Part shown: positions 17,331 through 25,355 of the stretch, in pieces
Numbering within the stretch: the first letter of the stretch is position 1
How the letters are laid out: each line of letters opens with the position of its first letter
Assembly (NCBI RefSeq): GCF_048984525.1
Contig: NZ_JBMGJC010000006.1
Coordinates: forward strand, 124,001 to 188,000
DNA from: Syntrophopropionicum propionicicum_A
Lineage (GTDB): Bacteria; Bacillota; Desulfotomaculia; Desulfotomaculales; Pelotomaculaceae
DNA length: 64,000 bases
Direction: 5' to 3'
Notes under the pieces: generated by a model
Seen by the model: the letters and a program-made list of their open reading frames with translations, nothing else
Databases searched by the model: none
What the model was told of the DNA's origin: nothing
Position numbers and translations under genes: made by a program

Positions 17331-19178
17331 TCACCTGATTACCACACGGTAACGGCGCAGCCATACATCAACCTGGATCAGGAAGGCGAGAAACTGGGGC
17401 CCCTTCATCAGCTGGCCGAACCAGGGGCGGTCAAATGCCGCTCCGCCTGATTCCGCCAGGGCGCGGACAGCGCCGGTATTTATCAGCGGGAGCAGGGGCG
17501 AACCGGGGTCGGCGAGTATACTCAGGACCCGGTCGCATACAGCCGTCAGGTATTCCGGGTTGTGCGTCTTGGGGTAGGGGCTTTTTTTTCTGTTCAGAAC
17601 ATCTGCGGGAAGCAGCCCGGCCAGGGCCCGGCGCAGAATGCCCTTGGCCATATTATCGCAGCTTTTCAGCTCCCAAGGAATATTCCAGACATATTCCACG
17701 AGGCGGTGATCACAGAAAGGCACGCGCACTTCAAGTCCGACCGCCATACTCATCCGGTCTTTACGGTCCAGCAGTGTCTGCATAAAGCGGGTGATATTCA
17801 GATAAAACAACTCTCGCATCCTTGCTTCTGCCGTTCCTTCACCTTCCAAACGAGGTACTTCCGCAAGCGCCTCGGAGTACCGTTTTGTTATATATTCTTC
17901 AGGCTTTAACAGTTCAACCAGATCAGGTGAAAAAAACCGCATCCTTTGGCGCAAGAGCCTGATCCAGGGATAAGTATGCAAACCGCGCGCTTCTTTGCTG
18001 TGAAACCAGGGGTAACCCCCAAATATCTCGTCCGCTGATTCGCCTGACAGAGCTACTGTATGGTTTTTCTTAACCTCCCGGCAGAAGAGATAAAGGGAGG
18101 AGTCCACGTCGGCCATACCGGGCAGATCATTTGCCAGAGTTGCCTGTTCCAGTGCTTGCGCCATTTCAACGTTGTCGATTTCGATGACATGGTGAAGCGT
18201 TCCGAGGAAATCAGAAACACGTCCCGCCCACTGCGCGTCAGAGCTGGGCTGGAAATAATCCGGCTTGAAGTGGCGCTCATTTCCGGCATAATCTACCGAG
18301 TATGTATGAATAACACCCGGCCCTTTACCCTGGAAGGCCCTGGCGGCGATAGCCGTGATGGCGCTGGAATCAAGTCCGCCGGACAGAAAAGCGCACACAG
18401 GGACATCCGAAACAAGCTGGCGCTCCACAGTATCCGTGAGCAGTTCCCTAACCCTGGCGGCGGTCTCATCCAAACCGTGCGTATGAGGACGGTTTGCCAG
18501 GGCCCAGTACCGGCGCAGGCCGGCGCCGTTTCGATCATATAACAGACAGCAGCCCGGCCTCAGCTCGCAAACGTCACGGTAAACACCATGGCCGGGCGTG
18601 CGTGACGGGCCCATAACGAAAATTTCCGCCAGCCCTTCTGCGCCAACTTCCGGCATTACCGCCGGGTGGGCTAAAATTGCTTTTAGTTCAGAGCCAAATA
18701 TAAGTGAGCTGCCCCGCTGCAAGTAAAAAAGAGGCTTTACGCCCAGCCGGTCGCGGGCTAGAAAAAGGCTCTGGGCAGCCTCACTCCATACTGCGAAGGC
18801 AAAAATCCCGTTTAAACGCTCAACACATGCGGGGCCCCACTCCATGTAAGCCATCAGCAGGACTTCGGTATCAGAATTGCCGGTGAGGAAAATGCAGCCG
18901 CGCGCTTCCAGTTCCCGTCTGAGTTCCAGCGTATTGTACAATTCACCGTTGTAAGTTATGGTGTACACCCTTTCTCCCCGGCGGCGGGTCATGGGCTGGC
19001 CGCCTCCCTCGGGGTCGACCACGACCAGGCGGCGGTGCCCGATGGCGGCGTGCTGCGACAGCCAGGTGCCCGAAGCGTCAGGGCCGCGGCGTGACAGTGT
19101 CTTCACCATGAGCTCCAGGGTATGGCCCCGGCGGGCCAGGTCATCTTTCCAGTCTACCCAGCCTGTTATTCCGCACAT
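17331..19178 (-). CDS. asnB: Asparagine synthetase, glutamine-hydrolysing
   Basis: 615 residues. The N-terminal class II glutaminase domain starts with Cys2 (MCGITGWVDW) after processing and has RRGPDASG and NGELYN. The C-terminal synthetase domain carries the PP-loop SGGLDSS (FLSGGLDSSAI) and SGESADEIFGGYPWF. It makes asparagine from aspartate, glutamine and ATP. The size (about 615) is closest to the AsnO/AsnB-3 type of bacilli. The ATG at 19178 is preferred: it puts Cys at position 2 and lies 9 nt after AGGAGG. Confidence 0.93.
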   Translation of the reverse strand: MCGITGWVDWKDDLARRGHTLELMVKTLSRRGPDASGTWLSQHAAIGHRRLVVVDPEGGGQPMTRRRGERVYTITYNGELYNTLELRRELEARGCIFLTGNSDTEVLLMAYMEWGPACVERLNGIFAFAVWSEAAQSLFLARDRLGVKPLFYLQRGSSLIFGSELKAILAHPAVMPEVGAEGLAEIFVMGPSRTPGHGVYRDVCELRPGCCLLYDRNGAGLRRYWALANRPHTHGLDETAARVRELLTDTVERQLVSDVPVCAFLSGGLDSSAITAIAARAFQGKGPGVIHTYSVDYAGNERHFKPDYFQPSSDAQWAGRVSDFLGTLHHVIEIDNVEMAQALEQATLANDLPGMADVDSSLYLFCREVKKNHTVALSGESADEIFGGYPWFHSKEARGLHTYPWIRLLRQRMRFFSPDLVELLKPEEYITKRYSEALAEVPRLEGEGTAEARMRELFYLNITRFMQTLLDRKDRMSMAVGLEVRVPFCDHRLVEYVWNIPWELKSCDNMAKGILRRALAGLLPADVLNRKKSPYPKTHNPEYLTAVCDRVLSILADPGSPLLPLINTGAVRALAESGGAAFDRPWFGQLMKGPQFLAFLIQVDVWLRRYRVVIR

Positions 19179-19213
19179 AAATATCAACCTCCTAAAATTT
19201 AATTTGGTTAAAT

Positions 19214-19252
19214 AAAAAAAATATCCCGAAAGAAGCTTGCACTTCCTTCGGG
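19214..19252 (-). terminator. Rho-independent terminator of adhE
   Basis: On the minus strand CCCGAAGGAAG pairs with CTTCTTTCGGG (19225-19252, 11 bp with one G-U) around a 6-nt loop. A T-rich run (19214-19224) follows. It ends about 35 bases before the asnB start. Confidence 0.9.
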
Positions 19253-19358
19253 ACCTCGTCGTCCCTCAAATATATTCACCATATATTTTTATGCTTAAAT
19301 TCAAAAAAGAGGGCATGGACACCCTCAAAAAGGAGATTCAGCGTTTCAAAAAAATTTT

Positions 19359-22058
19359 TTACTGCTGCAGCGTGCTGCCGGCAGGACTTGTACCAGGCTG
19401 GATTCCCGTTATTGAATACGCTGTTTCATCTCCCAAGCCGGCTTTATCCCCCGTATAAAGCGGTATGCTGTACGCTTTGCGCAGGATATCCTCCAGCTCG
19501 GTGATCAAAGGCAGCCGCGGGTTAGTCGTAGTGGTTTGATCTTCAAACGCCTTTTCCGCCAGCTCCGGGACCTTTGACATAAATTTTTTCCGGTCAATAC
19601 CCAGTTCGGCAAACGTGGACGGTATCCCAAGGGACCGGCTCAATTCAGACACCGCTTCGATCAGGCTGAGCACACCCTCTTCCTTCGATGCGGCGGGCAG
19701 GCCCAGGTGGGCGGCAATCTGCCGGTATTTTTCCGGCGCGATGTAGTGTTCATACTTTGGGAAAGAAACAAACTTGCTGGGCAATCCGGCGTTGTACCCA
19801 ATCACGTAAGGCAGCAGCACAGCATTGGCCCGCCCGTGAGTAATGCCGAACTCTCCCCCCACCTTGTGAGCCAGAGCGTGGTTGATACCCAGAAAGGCGT
19901 TGGTAAAGGCCATCCCGGCTATGGTGGAAGCATTGTGCATCTTCTCCCGCGCCATTATGTCCTTTTCACGCCAGGAAAGGGGCAGATATTTAAAGACCAT
20001 TTCAATTGCCTTTAAACAAAGGGCGTCTGTGTAGTCAGAGGCCATCACCGATACATAGGCCTCTATGCCGTGCGCCAGCACGTCCATGCCTGTATCAGCC
20101 ACCAGACCGCGGGGGAGTGTCTCAACAAAATCCGGGTCGATAATGGCCACGTCCGGCGTCAGTTCGTAGTCCGCCAGTGGATACTTAATATCCTTCCCCC
20201 TGTCGGTTATTACCGTGAAGGCTGTTACCTCGGAACCGCTCCCGCTGGTGGTGGGCACGGCCACCAGCCTGGCCCGGCGACCCAATTTGGGAAATTTATA
20301 AGTGCGCTTGCGAATATCGAGAAACTTAAGCCTCAAAAACTCAAATTCCACCTCGGGGTGTTCATAAAAAAGCCACATCCCCTTGGCCGCGTCTATGACC
20401 GAACCGCCGCCCAGGGCAATAATGGTATCAGGCTGAAAAGAGTTCATTAATTTGAGCCCTTTTGTGACCAGGGCAAGTGACGGGTCGGGTTCAATTTCAC
20501 CGAACACTTCTATTGCCGGCCTGTTCTCCCTCCTGGCCAGGTGGTATTTGATCTTGTCCAGGTACCCCAGTTCAACCATTGATTTGTCAGTTACAACCAG
20601 GACCTTCCCTATTCCCGGCATCTTGGCAAGGTACTGGATGGAACCCCGTTCAAAGTAGATCCTTTCCGGCACCCTGAACCACTGCATATTAACCTGCCTT
20701 CTGGCAACCCTTTTGATATTAAGCAGGTTAATGGCGCTGACATTAGCTGTGGTGGAGTTTCTCCCGTATGAACCGCAGCCCAGGGTGAGGGAAGGTGTGT
20801 TGGTATTGTAAATATCACCGATGGCGCCATGGGTGGAAGGGGCGTTTACAATAATCCGCCCGGCCATGACCCTGCGGGCAAACTCGTCTACCAGCTTCTC
20901 ATCAGCCGTATGGATCACCGCCGAGTGGCCCATCCCCCCGTACTCCACCATTTGTTCGCAAAGTTTGATCCCTTCCCGGGAGTTGTCTGCCAGATAATAG
21001 GCTAAAATCGGGCTCAGCTTTTCCCTCGAAAGAGGGTAGTCCGGACCCACTCCGTCCTGCCGGGCTATAAGTATTTTGGTGCCGTCCGGTACCAAAAAGC
21101 CGGCCATTTGGGCGATCACACCGGCCGGTTTGCCCACCACCTCCGGGTTCAGGGAACAGGTCTTCCCACAGGATGCGAACCGCTCCAACATTTCCGCTTC
21201 AATTTTATTCAGGAAATAGCAGCCGTTTTCAACCAAAAGGGATTCTATGTCTCCGGCCACATCCCTGTCCACAATTAAGCCCTGCTCTGAGGCACAGATC
21301 ATACCGTTGTCGAAGGTCTTGCTGAGGATCAGGTCCGTAACCGCCCTTTGCAGGTTTGCTGACTTCTCAATGTAACAGGGGACGTTGCCCGGCCCCACGC
21401 CCAGGGCGGGTTTCCCGCTGCTGTAGGCTGACTGGACCATGCCCGCTCCTCCCGTGGCCAGGATTAGAGAGACTCCCGGGTGGGACATCAACATTTTTGT
21501 AGCTTCTATTGAAGTGTGTTCAATCCAGCTAATGCAGCTTTCCGGCGCCCCCGCCGCTACCGCCGCGTGCAGCATCGTTTTCGCCGCTGCCGCGCTGCAC
21601 CGCTGAGCCCCCGGGTGAAAACTAAAGATAATAGGGTTTCTCGTTTTTATTGAGATCAGGGACTTGAACATGGTGGTTGAAGTGGGGTTGGTCACCGGCG
21701 CAATCCCTGCTATTACCCCGACTGGTTCCGCCACTTCTTCGTATTCAGCTTCCTCGTCAACTTTTATAATCCCTACGGTCTTGCTGTACTTGATACTGTG
21801 GTAGACATACTCCGTAGCAAAAATATTCTTCACAATTTTATCTTCGTAAACTCCCCGGCCTGTTTCTTCTACAGCCATCCTGGCCAGTTCCATATGCCGG
21901 TCGAGCCCGGCCAGGGCCATAGCCTTGACGATCCTGTCCACATCTTCCTGACCAAGTTCCATAAATGCATGCAGCGCGTCCTGAGCCTTTGCCGCCAGAT
22001 CATCGATTATCTTCCTGCTGTCATTCCGGGAGTCCTTCCCCATATCTTGTTCCGGCAA
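19359..22058 (-). CDS. adhE: Bifunctional acetaldehyde-CoA/alcohol dehydrogenase
   Basis: 899 residues, the usual AdhE size. Residues 1 to about 440 are CoA-acylating aldehyde dehydrogenase with the catalytic Cys in NGMICASEQG and the NAD-binding GGAGMVQSAYSSGKPA. Residues about 470-870 are iron-dependent alcohol dehydrogenase with GGGSVIDAAKGMW, SGSGSEVTAFTVI and the metal-binding ITHGRANAVLLP. It interconverts acetyl-CoA, acetaldehyde and ethanol with NADH. The TTG at 22058 lies 8 nt after GGAG in AAAGGAGATGAGG; an ATG five codons later lacks a site. A strong terminator follows. In a syntroph it may permit ethanol oxidation or formation. Confidence 0.95.
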   Translation of the reverse strand: MPEQDMGKDSRNDSRKIIDDLAAKAQDALHAFMELGQEDVDRIVKAMALAGLDRHMELARMAVEETGRGVYEDKIVKNIFATEYVYHSIKYSKTVGIIKVDEEAEYEEVAEPVGVIAGIAPVTNPTSTTMFKSLISIKTRNPIIFSFHPGAQRCSAAAAKTMLHAAVAAGAPESCISWIEHTSIEATKMLMSHPGVSLILATGGAGMVQSAYSSGKPALGVGPGNVPCYIEKSANLQRAVTDLILSKTFDNGMICASEQGLIVDRDVAGDIESLLVENGCYFLNKIEAEMLERFASCGKTCSLNPEVVGKPAGVIAQMAGFLVPDGTKILIARQDGVGPDYPLSREKLSPILAYYLADNSREGIKLCEQMVEYGGMGHSAVIHTADEKLVDEFARRVMAGRIIVNAPSTHGAIGDIYNTNTPSLTLGCGSYGRNSTTANVSAINLLNIKRVARRQVNMQWFRVPERIYFERGSIQYLAKMPGIGKVLVVTDKSMVELGYLDKIKYHLARRENRPAIEVFGEIEPDPSLALVTKGLKLMNSFQPDTIIALGGGSVIDAAKGMWLFYEHPEVEFEFLRLKFLDIRKRTYKFPKLGRRARLVAVPTTSGSGSEVTAFTVITDRGKDIKYPLADYELTPDVAIIDPDFVETLPRGLVADTGMDVLAHGIEAYVSVMASDYTDALCLKAIEMVFKYLPLSWREKDIMAREKMHNASTIAGMAFTNAFLGINHALAHKVGGEFGITHGRANAVLLPYVIGYNAGLPSKFVSFPKYEHYIAPEKYRQIAAHLGLPAASKEEGVLSLIEAVSELSRSLGIPSTFAELGIDRKKFMSKVPELAEKAFEDQTTTTNPRLPLITELEDILRKAYSIPLYTGDKAGLGDETAYSITGIQPGTSPAGSTLQQ

Positions 22059-22173
22059 TACCTCATCTCCTTTAAAAAGTCTACTTGTCTAGGAAGTATC
22101 TCCGTCAAAACTGTTAATATTCCACTGTCAAATTGCCTGTCCGGCAAATCCATCCCTGAGGTCTCCTAAACGA

Positions 22174-22200
22174 CAAAAAACCAGGTCGGCGACCTGGTTT
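22174..22200 (-). terminator. Rho-independent terminator after the anti-sigma factor gene
   Basis: On the minus strand AAACCAGGTC and GACCTGGTTT pair (10 bp, 3-nt loop), followed by T residues. It begins 5 bases after the stop codon. Confidence 0.9.
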
Positions 22201-22204
22201 TAGA

Positions 22205-23329
22205 CTACTTCAAAGAAGTTGATATTTTTATTAGTTCTTCTGCCGGCAGATCTCCGGACACTGAAAATGCCCAATCACCCTGACGCCACCTCAGTGTTGT
22301 GACATCTCCGGAAACATTGCCGCCCGGTTCCGGCCTGTTTTCCTGTATGAATCCCGGCATTCCGTTAATATCAACGGCGGAACCCTGCGATATCGCATCT
22401 TCATATTCAAAGTCAGCGGCGTCGAACCGGCTCTGGCTGACAGTAAAGTAATATTTGCCGGCCCGGTAGTTCTGAGATACCTCACCCTTAAACCAGGATA
22501 CATCTGAAAGTACAGCTCCCTGGGGAAGGTAGGCCGGTTTAACCGGGATAAAGCCCACATCCCTGACCGCCTCTTCCATGGTCCCGCTGTTTGAAACAGC
22601 CATACTCTCACCCATGCCCGGAGGGGCACTTGTAACCAAAGCTCTTCTTTGAACACCCGCAGGATAGGATTTACTCAGTGCTTCAGGGGCAGTGGCAGCA
22701 GCGGGCGCCGGCGGTTGGCCGCTCAAAATCCCCGCCATACTGTCAGGCTGATTCTCCACCGGAACCTTTACCGCATTTCCCGCATCCCGGTCCAATTGTT
22801 CATCTGTATTACTCATCAGGTCCGATTCAGCCTGCAAAACCTGTACACCTTTTAAAGGGTCCGCCTGTCCGCCCACAGCCGCGCCGTTATTATCCTCCGC
22901 CCGCACCCCGGCACTTTCCGTGTTCTCGGTCATGGCTACCTTTTGTTGATCGGCCAGGTTAAAGAAATTATTATAGGTTAGGAACCCGGCCGCCAGTACC
23001 ACAAAAAGCAGGGCTGCGGCAGCCGCCGGGGTTTTCAGCATCACTGACAGGCGTGACAGGAGTGTGTTCTTCCTGTTAGCGGCAGACAAGTTCATTTCTA
23101 TCCGATCGCTGAGACCATTGGGGACTACAATATCGGCTACCATTTCACAAATAACCTGCCTCAGGGTGTGATCAGCCTTCTCCAGGTTCTGGTACTCGCT
23201 CCGGCAGGATTTACATTCCTCCAGGTGCCTCTTTACTATCTGCTCTTCACTTTTGGATAATGTTTTATCCAGGTAATCATTCATCATTTGTAATGTTTTA
23301 ATGCAGCTCATACTCCCCGGCCTTTCCAT
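22205..23329 (-). CDS. Transmembrane anti-sigma factor with zinc-finger N-terminus and extracytoplasmic sensor domain
   Basis: 374 residues. The N-terminal domain has the HxxxCxxC zinc-binding anti-sigma pattern (HLEECKSC) within residues 1-75. One transmembrane helix follows near residues 100-122 (AAAALLFVVLAAGFLTY). A low-complexity linker (about 125-245) leads to a C-terminal domain (about 250-374) resembling DUF4367-type sensor domains (VKPAYLPQGAVL, GKYYFTVSQS). It should bind the ECF sigma factor encoded 23 bases upstream and release it on an envelope signal. The start is unclear: ATG at 23329 and ATG at 23311 (MSCIKTLQMMNDYLD, the more family-like N-terminus) both lack well-spaced sites. 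Confidence 0.85.
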   Translation of the reverse strand: MERPGSMSCIKTLQMMNDYLDKTLSKSEEQIVKRHLEECKSCRSEYQNLEKADHTLRQVICEMVADIVVPNGLSDRIEMNLSAANRKNTLLSRLSVMLKTPAAAAALLFVVLAAGFLTYNNFFNLADQQKVAMTENTESAGVRAEDNNGAAVGGQADPLKGVQVLQAESDLMSNTDEQLDRDAGNAVKVPVENQPDSMAGILSGQPPAPAAATAPEALSKSYPAGVQRRALVTSAPPGMGESMAVSNSGTMEEAVRDVGFIPVKPAYLPQGAVLSDVSWFKGEVSQNYRAGKYYFTVSQSRFDAADFEYEDAISQGSAVDINGMPGFIQENRPEPGGNVSGDVTTLRWRQGDWAFSVSGDLPAEELIKISTSLK

Positions 23330-23352
23330 TCGATCTGCTCATAGCTTTTCTC

Positions 23353-23880
23353 CTAAAGAGGGTTTGCCGTCAGGTTCTTTCTAATCATGTTACGAGCAGA
23401 GTTTAACCTTGATTTGACTGTACCGACAGGCACACCCAGCATATCCGCCACTTTCTGCACCCCAAAATCCATTCCGTAATACAGGGTAAGGACCAGGCGG
23501 TGCTCCGGCCTCAGACCCTGAATAACTTCTCTTAAATCAAGCCTGCTTTCTATACCATTGATATCGTCACTGACATTCCTTAAGTTTAAGGACATCTTGT
23601 TCAAAGCGTCGATCTCCCGGTTGCGTTTTCGCAGCCTGTCATAACACCTGTTGACAACGATCCTGTATAGCCAGGTCTTAAACGATGACTCCATCCTGAA
23701 TGATTTTATCTTTCGGTAACAGGTTAAAAAAGACTCCTGAACCACGTCTTCCACCTCATTGCGGTCGCGCAGAACCATGAACGCGGTACGGTACGCGTCC
23801 GGCGAATATTTTCGGACCAGTTGGGCAAATGCTTCATTGTCGCCCGATTGGGACAACAATACAAGGTTTTGATCAGACAA
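23353..23880 (-). CDS. ECF sigma factor (SigW/RpoE type)
   Basis: 175 residues. Region 2 shows YRTAFMVLRDRNEVEDVVQESFL and FKTWLYRIVVNRCYD; region 4 shows VLTLYYGMDFGVQKVADMLGVPVGTVKSRL, a helix-turn-helix. Family sigma-70 ECF. The start is a TTG at 23880 behind GGTGAG. It is encoded with its anti-sigma factor and diverges from the RNA promoter at 23975. Its target promoter could not be read from the window. Confidence 0.93.
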   Translation of the reverse strand: MSDQNLVLLSQSGDNEAFAQLVRKYSPDAYRTAFMVLRDRNEVEDVVQESFLTCYRKIKSFRMESSFKTWLYRIVVNRCYDRLRKRNREIDALNKMSLNLRNVSDDINGIESRLDLREVIQGLRPEHRLVLTLYYGMDFGVQKVADMLGVPVGTVKSRLNSARNMIRKNLTANPL

Positions 23881-23974
23881 AATTACTCACCCGGTGTTTC
23901 AATATCTTAAAGAAGGCCTTCATTGACTTAGACGGCAGTTATCCCCCGGCGGTTCAAGTGTATCAACTTAGCTA

Positions 23975-24004
23975 TTGACACGGCGATCGCCAAAATGACA
24001 TAAT
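23975..24004 (+). promoter_or_regulatory. Strong sigma-A promoter for the tRNA-like RNA
   Basis: TTGACA (23975-23980) and CATAAT (23999-24004) are 18 nt apart. The spacer contains the 10-bp palindrome GGCGATCGCC (23982-23991), which could be an operator. Transcription would start near 24011, about 14 bases before the tRNA-like element. Confidence 0.75.
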
Positions 24005-24024
24005 GAAATTGGCAATATATTCCT

Positions 24025-24090
24025 GGGGGGAGTGTCGGGAACACAGCGCGGTCCGGAACCCGCTACACGGTTCGATTCCGTGTCTTCCCA
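24025..24090 (+). ncRNA. Compact tRNA-like RNA
   Basis: GGGGGGA (24025-24031) pairs with TCTTCCC (24083-24089) as a 7-bp acceptor stem with two G-U pairs, followed by an A at the discriminator position. CACGG-TTCGATT-CCGTG (24066-24082) is a perfect tRNA T-arm. GTGT-CGGGA-ACAC (24032-24044) would be a very short D-arm with no residues between acceptor and D stem. An imperfect arm (24046-24063) has loop TCCGGAA, lacking the usual U33. Only two bases (TA) separate it from the T-arm, and no CCA is encoded. At about 66 nt it is too small for a normal bacterial tRNA. It is a tRNA mimic, a degenerate tRNA or part of a leader. Confidence 0.55.
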
Positions 24091-24213
24091 AAATAAAGGA
24101 AGCCCTGGCTTAAGGCTGGGGCTCTCCGTATTTTTCAGCAGGTAAAGGACCTGGTTCTGAAAATGCCTTCAATATTATTTAATTATATCTTAAAAAGCTC
24201 CAATAAAAAACAT

Positions 24214-24246
24214 AATCCGCAGCGGGATATCCCGGGCGGATTTTTT
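24214..24246 (+). terminator. Rho-independent terminator downstream of the tRNA-like RNA
   Basis: AATCCGC and GCGGATT with an inner CGGGATATCCCG form a long GC-rich hairpin followed by TTTTTT. With the promoter at 23975 it bounds a 230-nt transcript. A weaker hairpin (AGCCC/GGGCT, near 24100-24123) followed by TATTTTT lies between. Confidence 0.8.
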
Positions 24247-24417
24247 ATGTAAACATTTACAAGGGAACGCAAAAAACCCTTCAGTGTCAAAGCAGGCCGA
24301 AAGCCCATATTTTGTATTATATGCAACTTGTAAGGTAAAAAAAATAAATCCAAATATAACCTCTTCTATTTGGGAAAAGGGGGTATGGCCAATCCGTCTG
24401 ATCGGCTTTAAAGGTCT

Positions 24418-24466
24418 TTGAATGGGACTTCCCCGTTCAATCACAGTGAAAAGGGGGAGTTTTTTT
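24418..24466 (+). promoter_or_regulatory. Mutually exclusive hairpins (attenuator) before the UPF0016 gene pair
   Basis: TTGAATGGG (24418-24426) pairs with CCCGTTCAA (24432-24440), 9 bp. The overlapping ACTTCCCC (24427-24434) pairs with GGGGGAGT (24453-24460), 8 bp, followed by seven T. The second hairpin is both an intrinsic terminator and a block on the GGGGGAG ribosome-binding site of the TTG start at 24465. This is the layout of a riboswitch or attenuator platform. I do not recognise the sensing part in 24250-24417. Confidence 0.7.
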
Positions 24467-24755
24467 GAAATGGCGGCTGTTTTTTTCAGCTCTGGGAATG
24501 GTTTTTTTATCTGAAATGGGCGACAAAACCCAGATCACAACCATGCTTTTGGCCGGCACAAAGCCGCTTTATGTTTTGTATGTCGCCCTTGGCTCGGCCA
24601 TGGCTTTAGTAACAACATCATTCATTGAAGTAATGATCGGATCACACATCCTGGCTAAATATGTCAAGCCCACTGTGATTAAAGTTATTTCCGGGGTAGC
24701 GTTTTCTCTCATGGGCATTCTTCTGATTACAGGCATAATTGGCAGCGACTTTTGA
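24465..24755 (+). CDS. Half-size UPF0016/GDT1-family transporter subunit 1
   Basis: 96 residues with three hydrophobic helices and the family signature E-x-G-D-K-T in FLSEMGDKTQITTMLLAG. UPF0016 (TMEM165/GDT1/MneA) proteins export Mn2+ or Ca2+ and normally carry two such signatures in one chain of about 200 residues. Here each half is a separate gene, 21 bases apart, so the working form should be a heterodimer. The start is a TTG at 24465, 5 nt after GGGGGAG, itself within the attenuator hairpin. Confidence 0.85.
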   Translation: MKWRLFFSALGMVFLSEMGDKTQITTMLLAGTKPLYVLYVALGSAMALVTTSFIEVMIGSHILAKYVKPTVIKVISGVAFSLMGILLITGIIGSDF

Positions 24756-24776
24756 TAATCTAAAGGAGATCTATCA

Positions 24777-25145
24777 ATGTTTGGTATGGAATGGCTTACA
24801 TGGATTACCACCTTCACTCTGATCATTTTATGTGAACTGGGGGACAAAACCCAGGTGGCGGTGCTGCTGCTGGCCAGCAACAACCCCGCCAGGCGCTGGC
24901 TGATCATGGCTGCAAGCGCCATAGCGCTAACGGCTTGCGTCCTGCTGGAGGTTACCGTCGGCGCCTTAATAGCCAGGCATATCAGTCCCGGTATGATCAA
25001 CAAGGGAACAGGCGTAGTCTTCCTGTTGATCGGAGTGATAACCCTGGCCGGTCAGGCGGGCCAGGTCCGGAAGGAGCGCGTAAAGAAACTTGGCTCCCAG
25101 CAGCAGGACTTATCTGTTTTCAAATCCTGCGAAGAGAAGGTCTAA
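24777..25145 (+). CDS. Half-size UPF0016/GDT1-family transporter subunit 2
   Basis: 122 residues, three hydrophobic helices, and the second family signature in LCELGDKTQVAVLLLAS. ATG at 24777 behind AAAGGAG. It pairs with the preceding gene to make a complete two-motif transporter, probably for Mn2+ efflux. The polar C-terminal tail (VRKERVKKLGSQQQ) is cytoplasmic by the positive-inside rule. A yybP-ykoY Mn2+ riboswitch lies just downstream, but on the opposite strand. Confidence 0.85.
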   Translation: MFGMEWLTWITTFTLIILCELGDKTQVAVLLLASNNPARRWLIMAASAIALTACVLLEVTVGALIARHISPGMINKGTGVVFLLIGVITLAGQAGQVRKERVKKLGSQQQDLSVFKSCEEKV

Positions 25146-25161
25146 AAGCCTTCTTTTTTTT
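25135..25161 (+). terminator. Rho-independent terminator of the UPF0016 pair
   Basis: AGAAGG (25135-25140) pairs with CCTTCT (25149-25154), followed by a T-run to 25161. The stop codon lies in the loop. Confidence 0.8.
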
Positions 25162-25173
25162 GCCTGATTAATC

Positions 25174-25209
25174 AAAAAAACCCCTACTCCAATAATATGA
25201 AGTAAAGGT
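25174..25209 (-). terminator. Riboswitch-controlled terminator (minus strand)
   Basis: On the minus strand ACCTTTACTTC (25199-25209) pairs with GGAGTAGGGGT (25180-25190), 11 bp including G-U pairs, followed by seven T (25174-25180). The 5' arm shares CCTTTA with the closing stem of the riboswitch aptamer, so ligand-stabilised P1 and this terminator exclude each other. This predicts read-through when Mn2+ is bound. Confidence 0.8.
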
Positions 25210-25306
25210 CTCGCTTCCGGGCCGCGCCCGTTATAAGACCGGGCGACGAATCGCCAGCATGTCGATCTTATTGCTTAAGGGATTAAGCAAGCTACTCCCC
25301 TTTAGT
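25203..25306 (-). ncRNA. yybP-ykoY (Mn2+) riboswitch aptamer, antisense to the UPF0016 genes
   Basis: On the minus strand the hallmark AAAGGGGAGTAGC opens the element and GCGAGACCTTT closes it. TAAAGG (25299-25304) and CCTTTA (25203-25208) form P1. A GCTTAA/TTAAGC hairpin follows. A long arm pairs ATAAGATC with GGTCTTAT and is capped by GGCGA-TTCG-TCGCC, and CGGGC-GCG-GCCCG forms the last hairpin. This matches the manganese-sensing yybP-ykoY family, which usually precedes UPF0016 or other Mn exporters. Here its transcript runs toward the convergent UPF0016 pair, and no minus-strand gene follows. Confidence 0.88.
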
Positions 25307-25316
25307 ATTTTTTTTG

Positions 25317-25355
25317 TTAACTCCATGTTATTCCGGTATCTATTCTCATGTGCAT
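25317..25355 (-). CDS. 12-codon open frame with strong ribosome-binding site before the riboswitch
   Basis: ATG at 25355 lies 9 nt after a perfect AAGGAGGT (25365-25372 in plus coordinates). It encodes MHMRIDTGITWS, then stops at TAA 11 bases before the aptamer. The good site argues that it is translated. It may be a leader peptide or the stub of a lost gene. No homology can be judged at this size. Confidence 0.4.
   Translation of the reverse strand: MHMRIDTGITWS

Noticed and set aside
24025..24090. selC (tRNA-Sec) gene
   Set aside because: Tempting because the genome uses selenocysteine, but there is no long variable arm, no UCA anticodon and the size is far too small.
24025..24100. yybP-ykoY aptamer in sense orientation before the UPF0016 genes
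   Set aside because: GGGGGGAGTG superficially resembles GGGGAGTAG, but the 3' GAGACC part and P1 are missing. The genuine motif is on the minus strand at 25203-25306.
24569..25003. 144-codon minus-strand open frame downstream of the antisense riboswitch
   Set aside because: It is the mirror of two well-conserved UPF0016 genes, has no well-placed ribosome-binding site and resembles no family, so I do not think it is the gene the switch controls.
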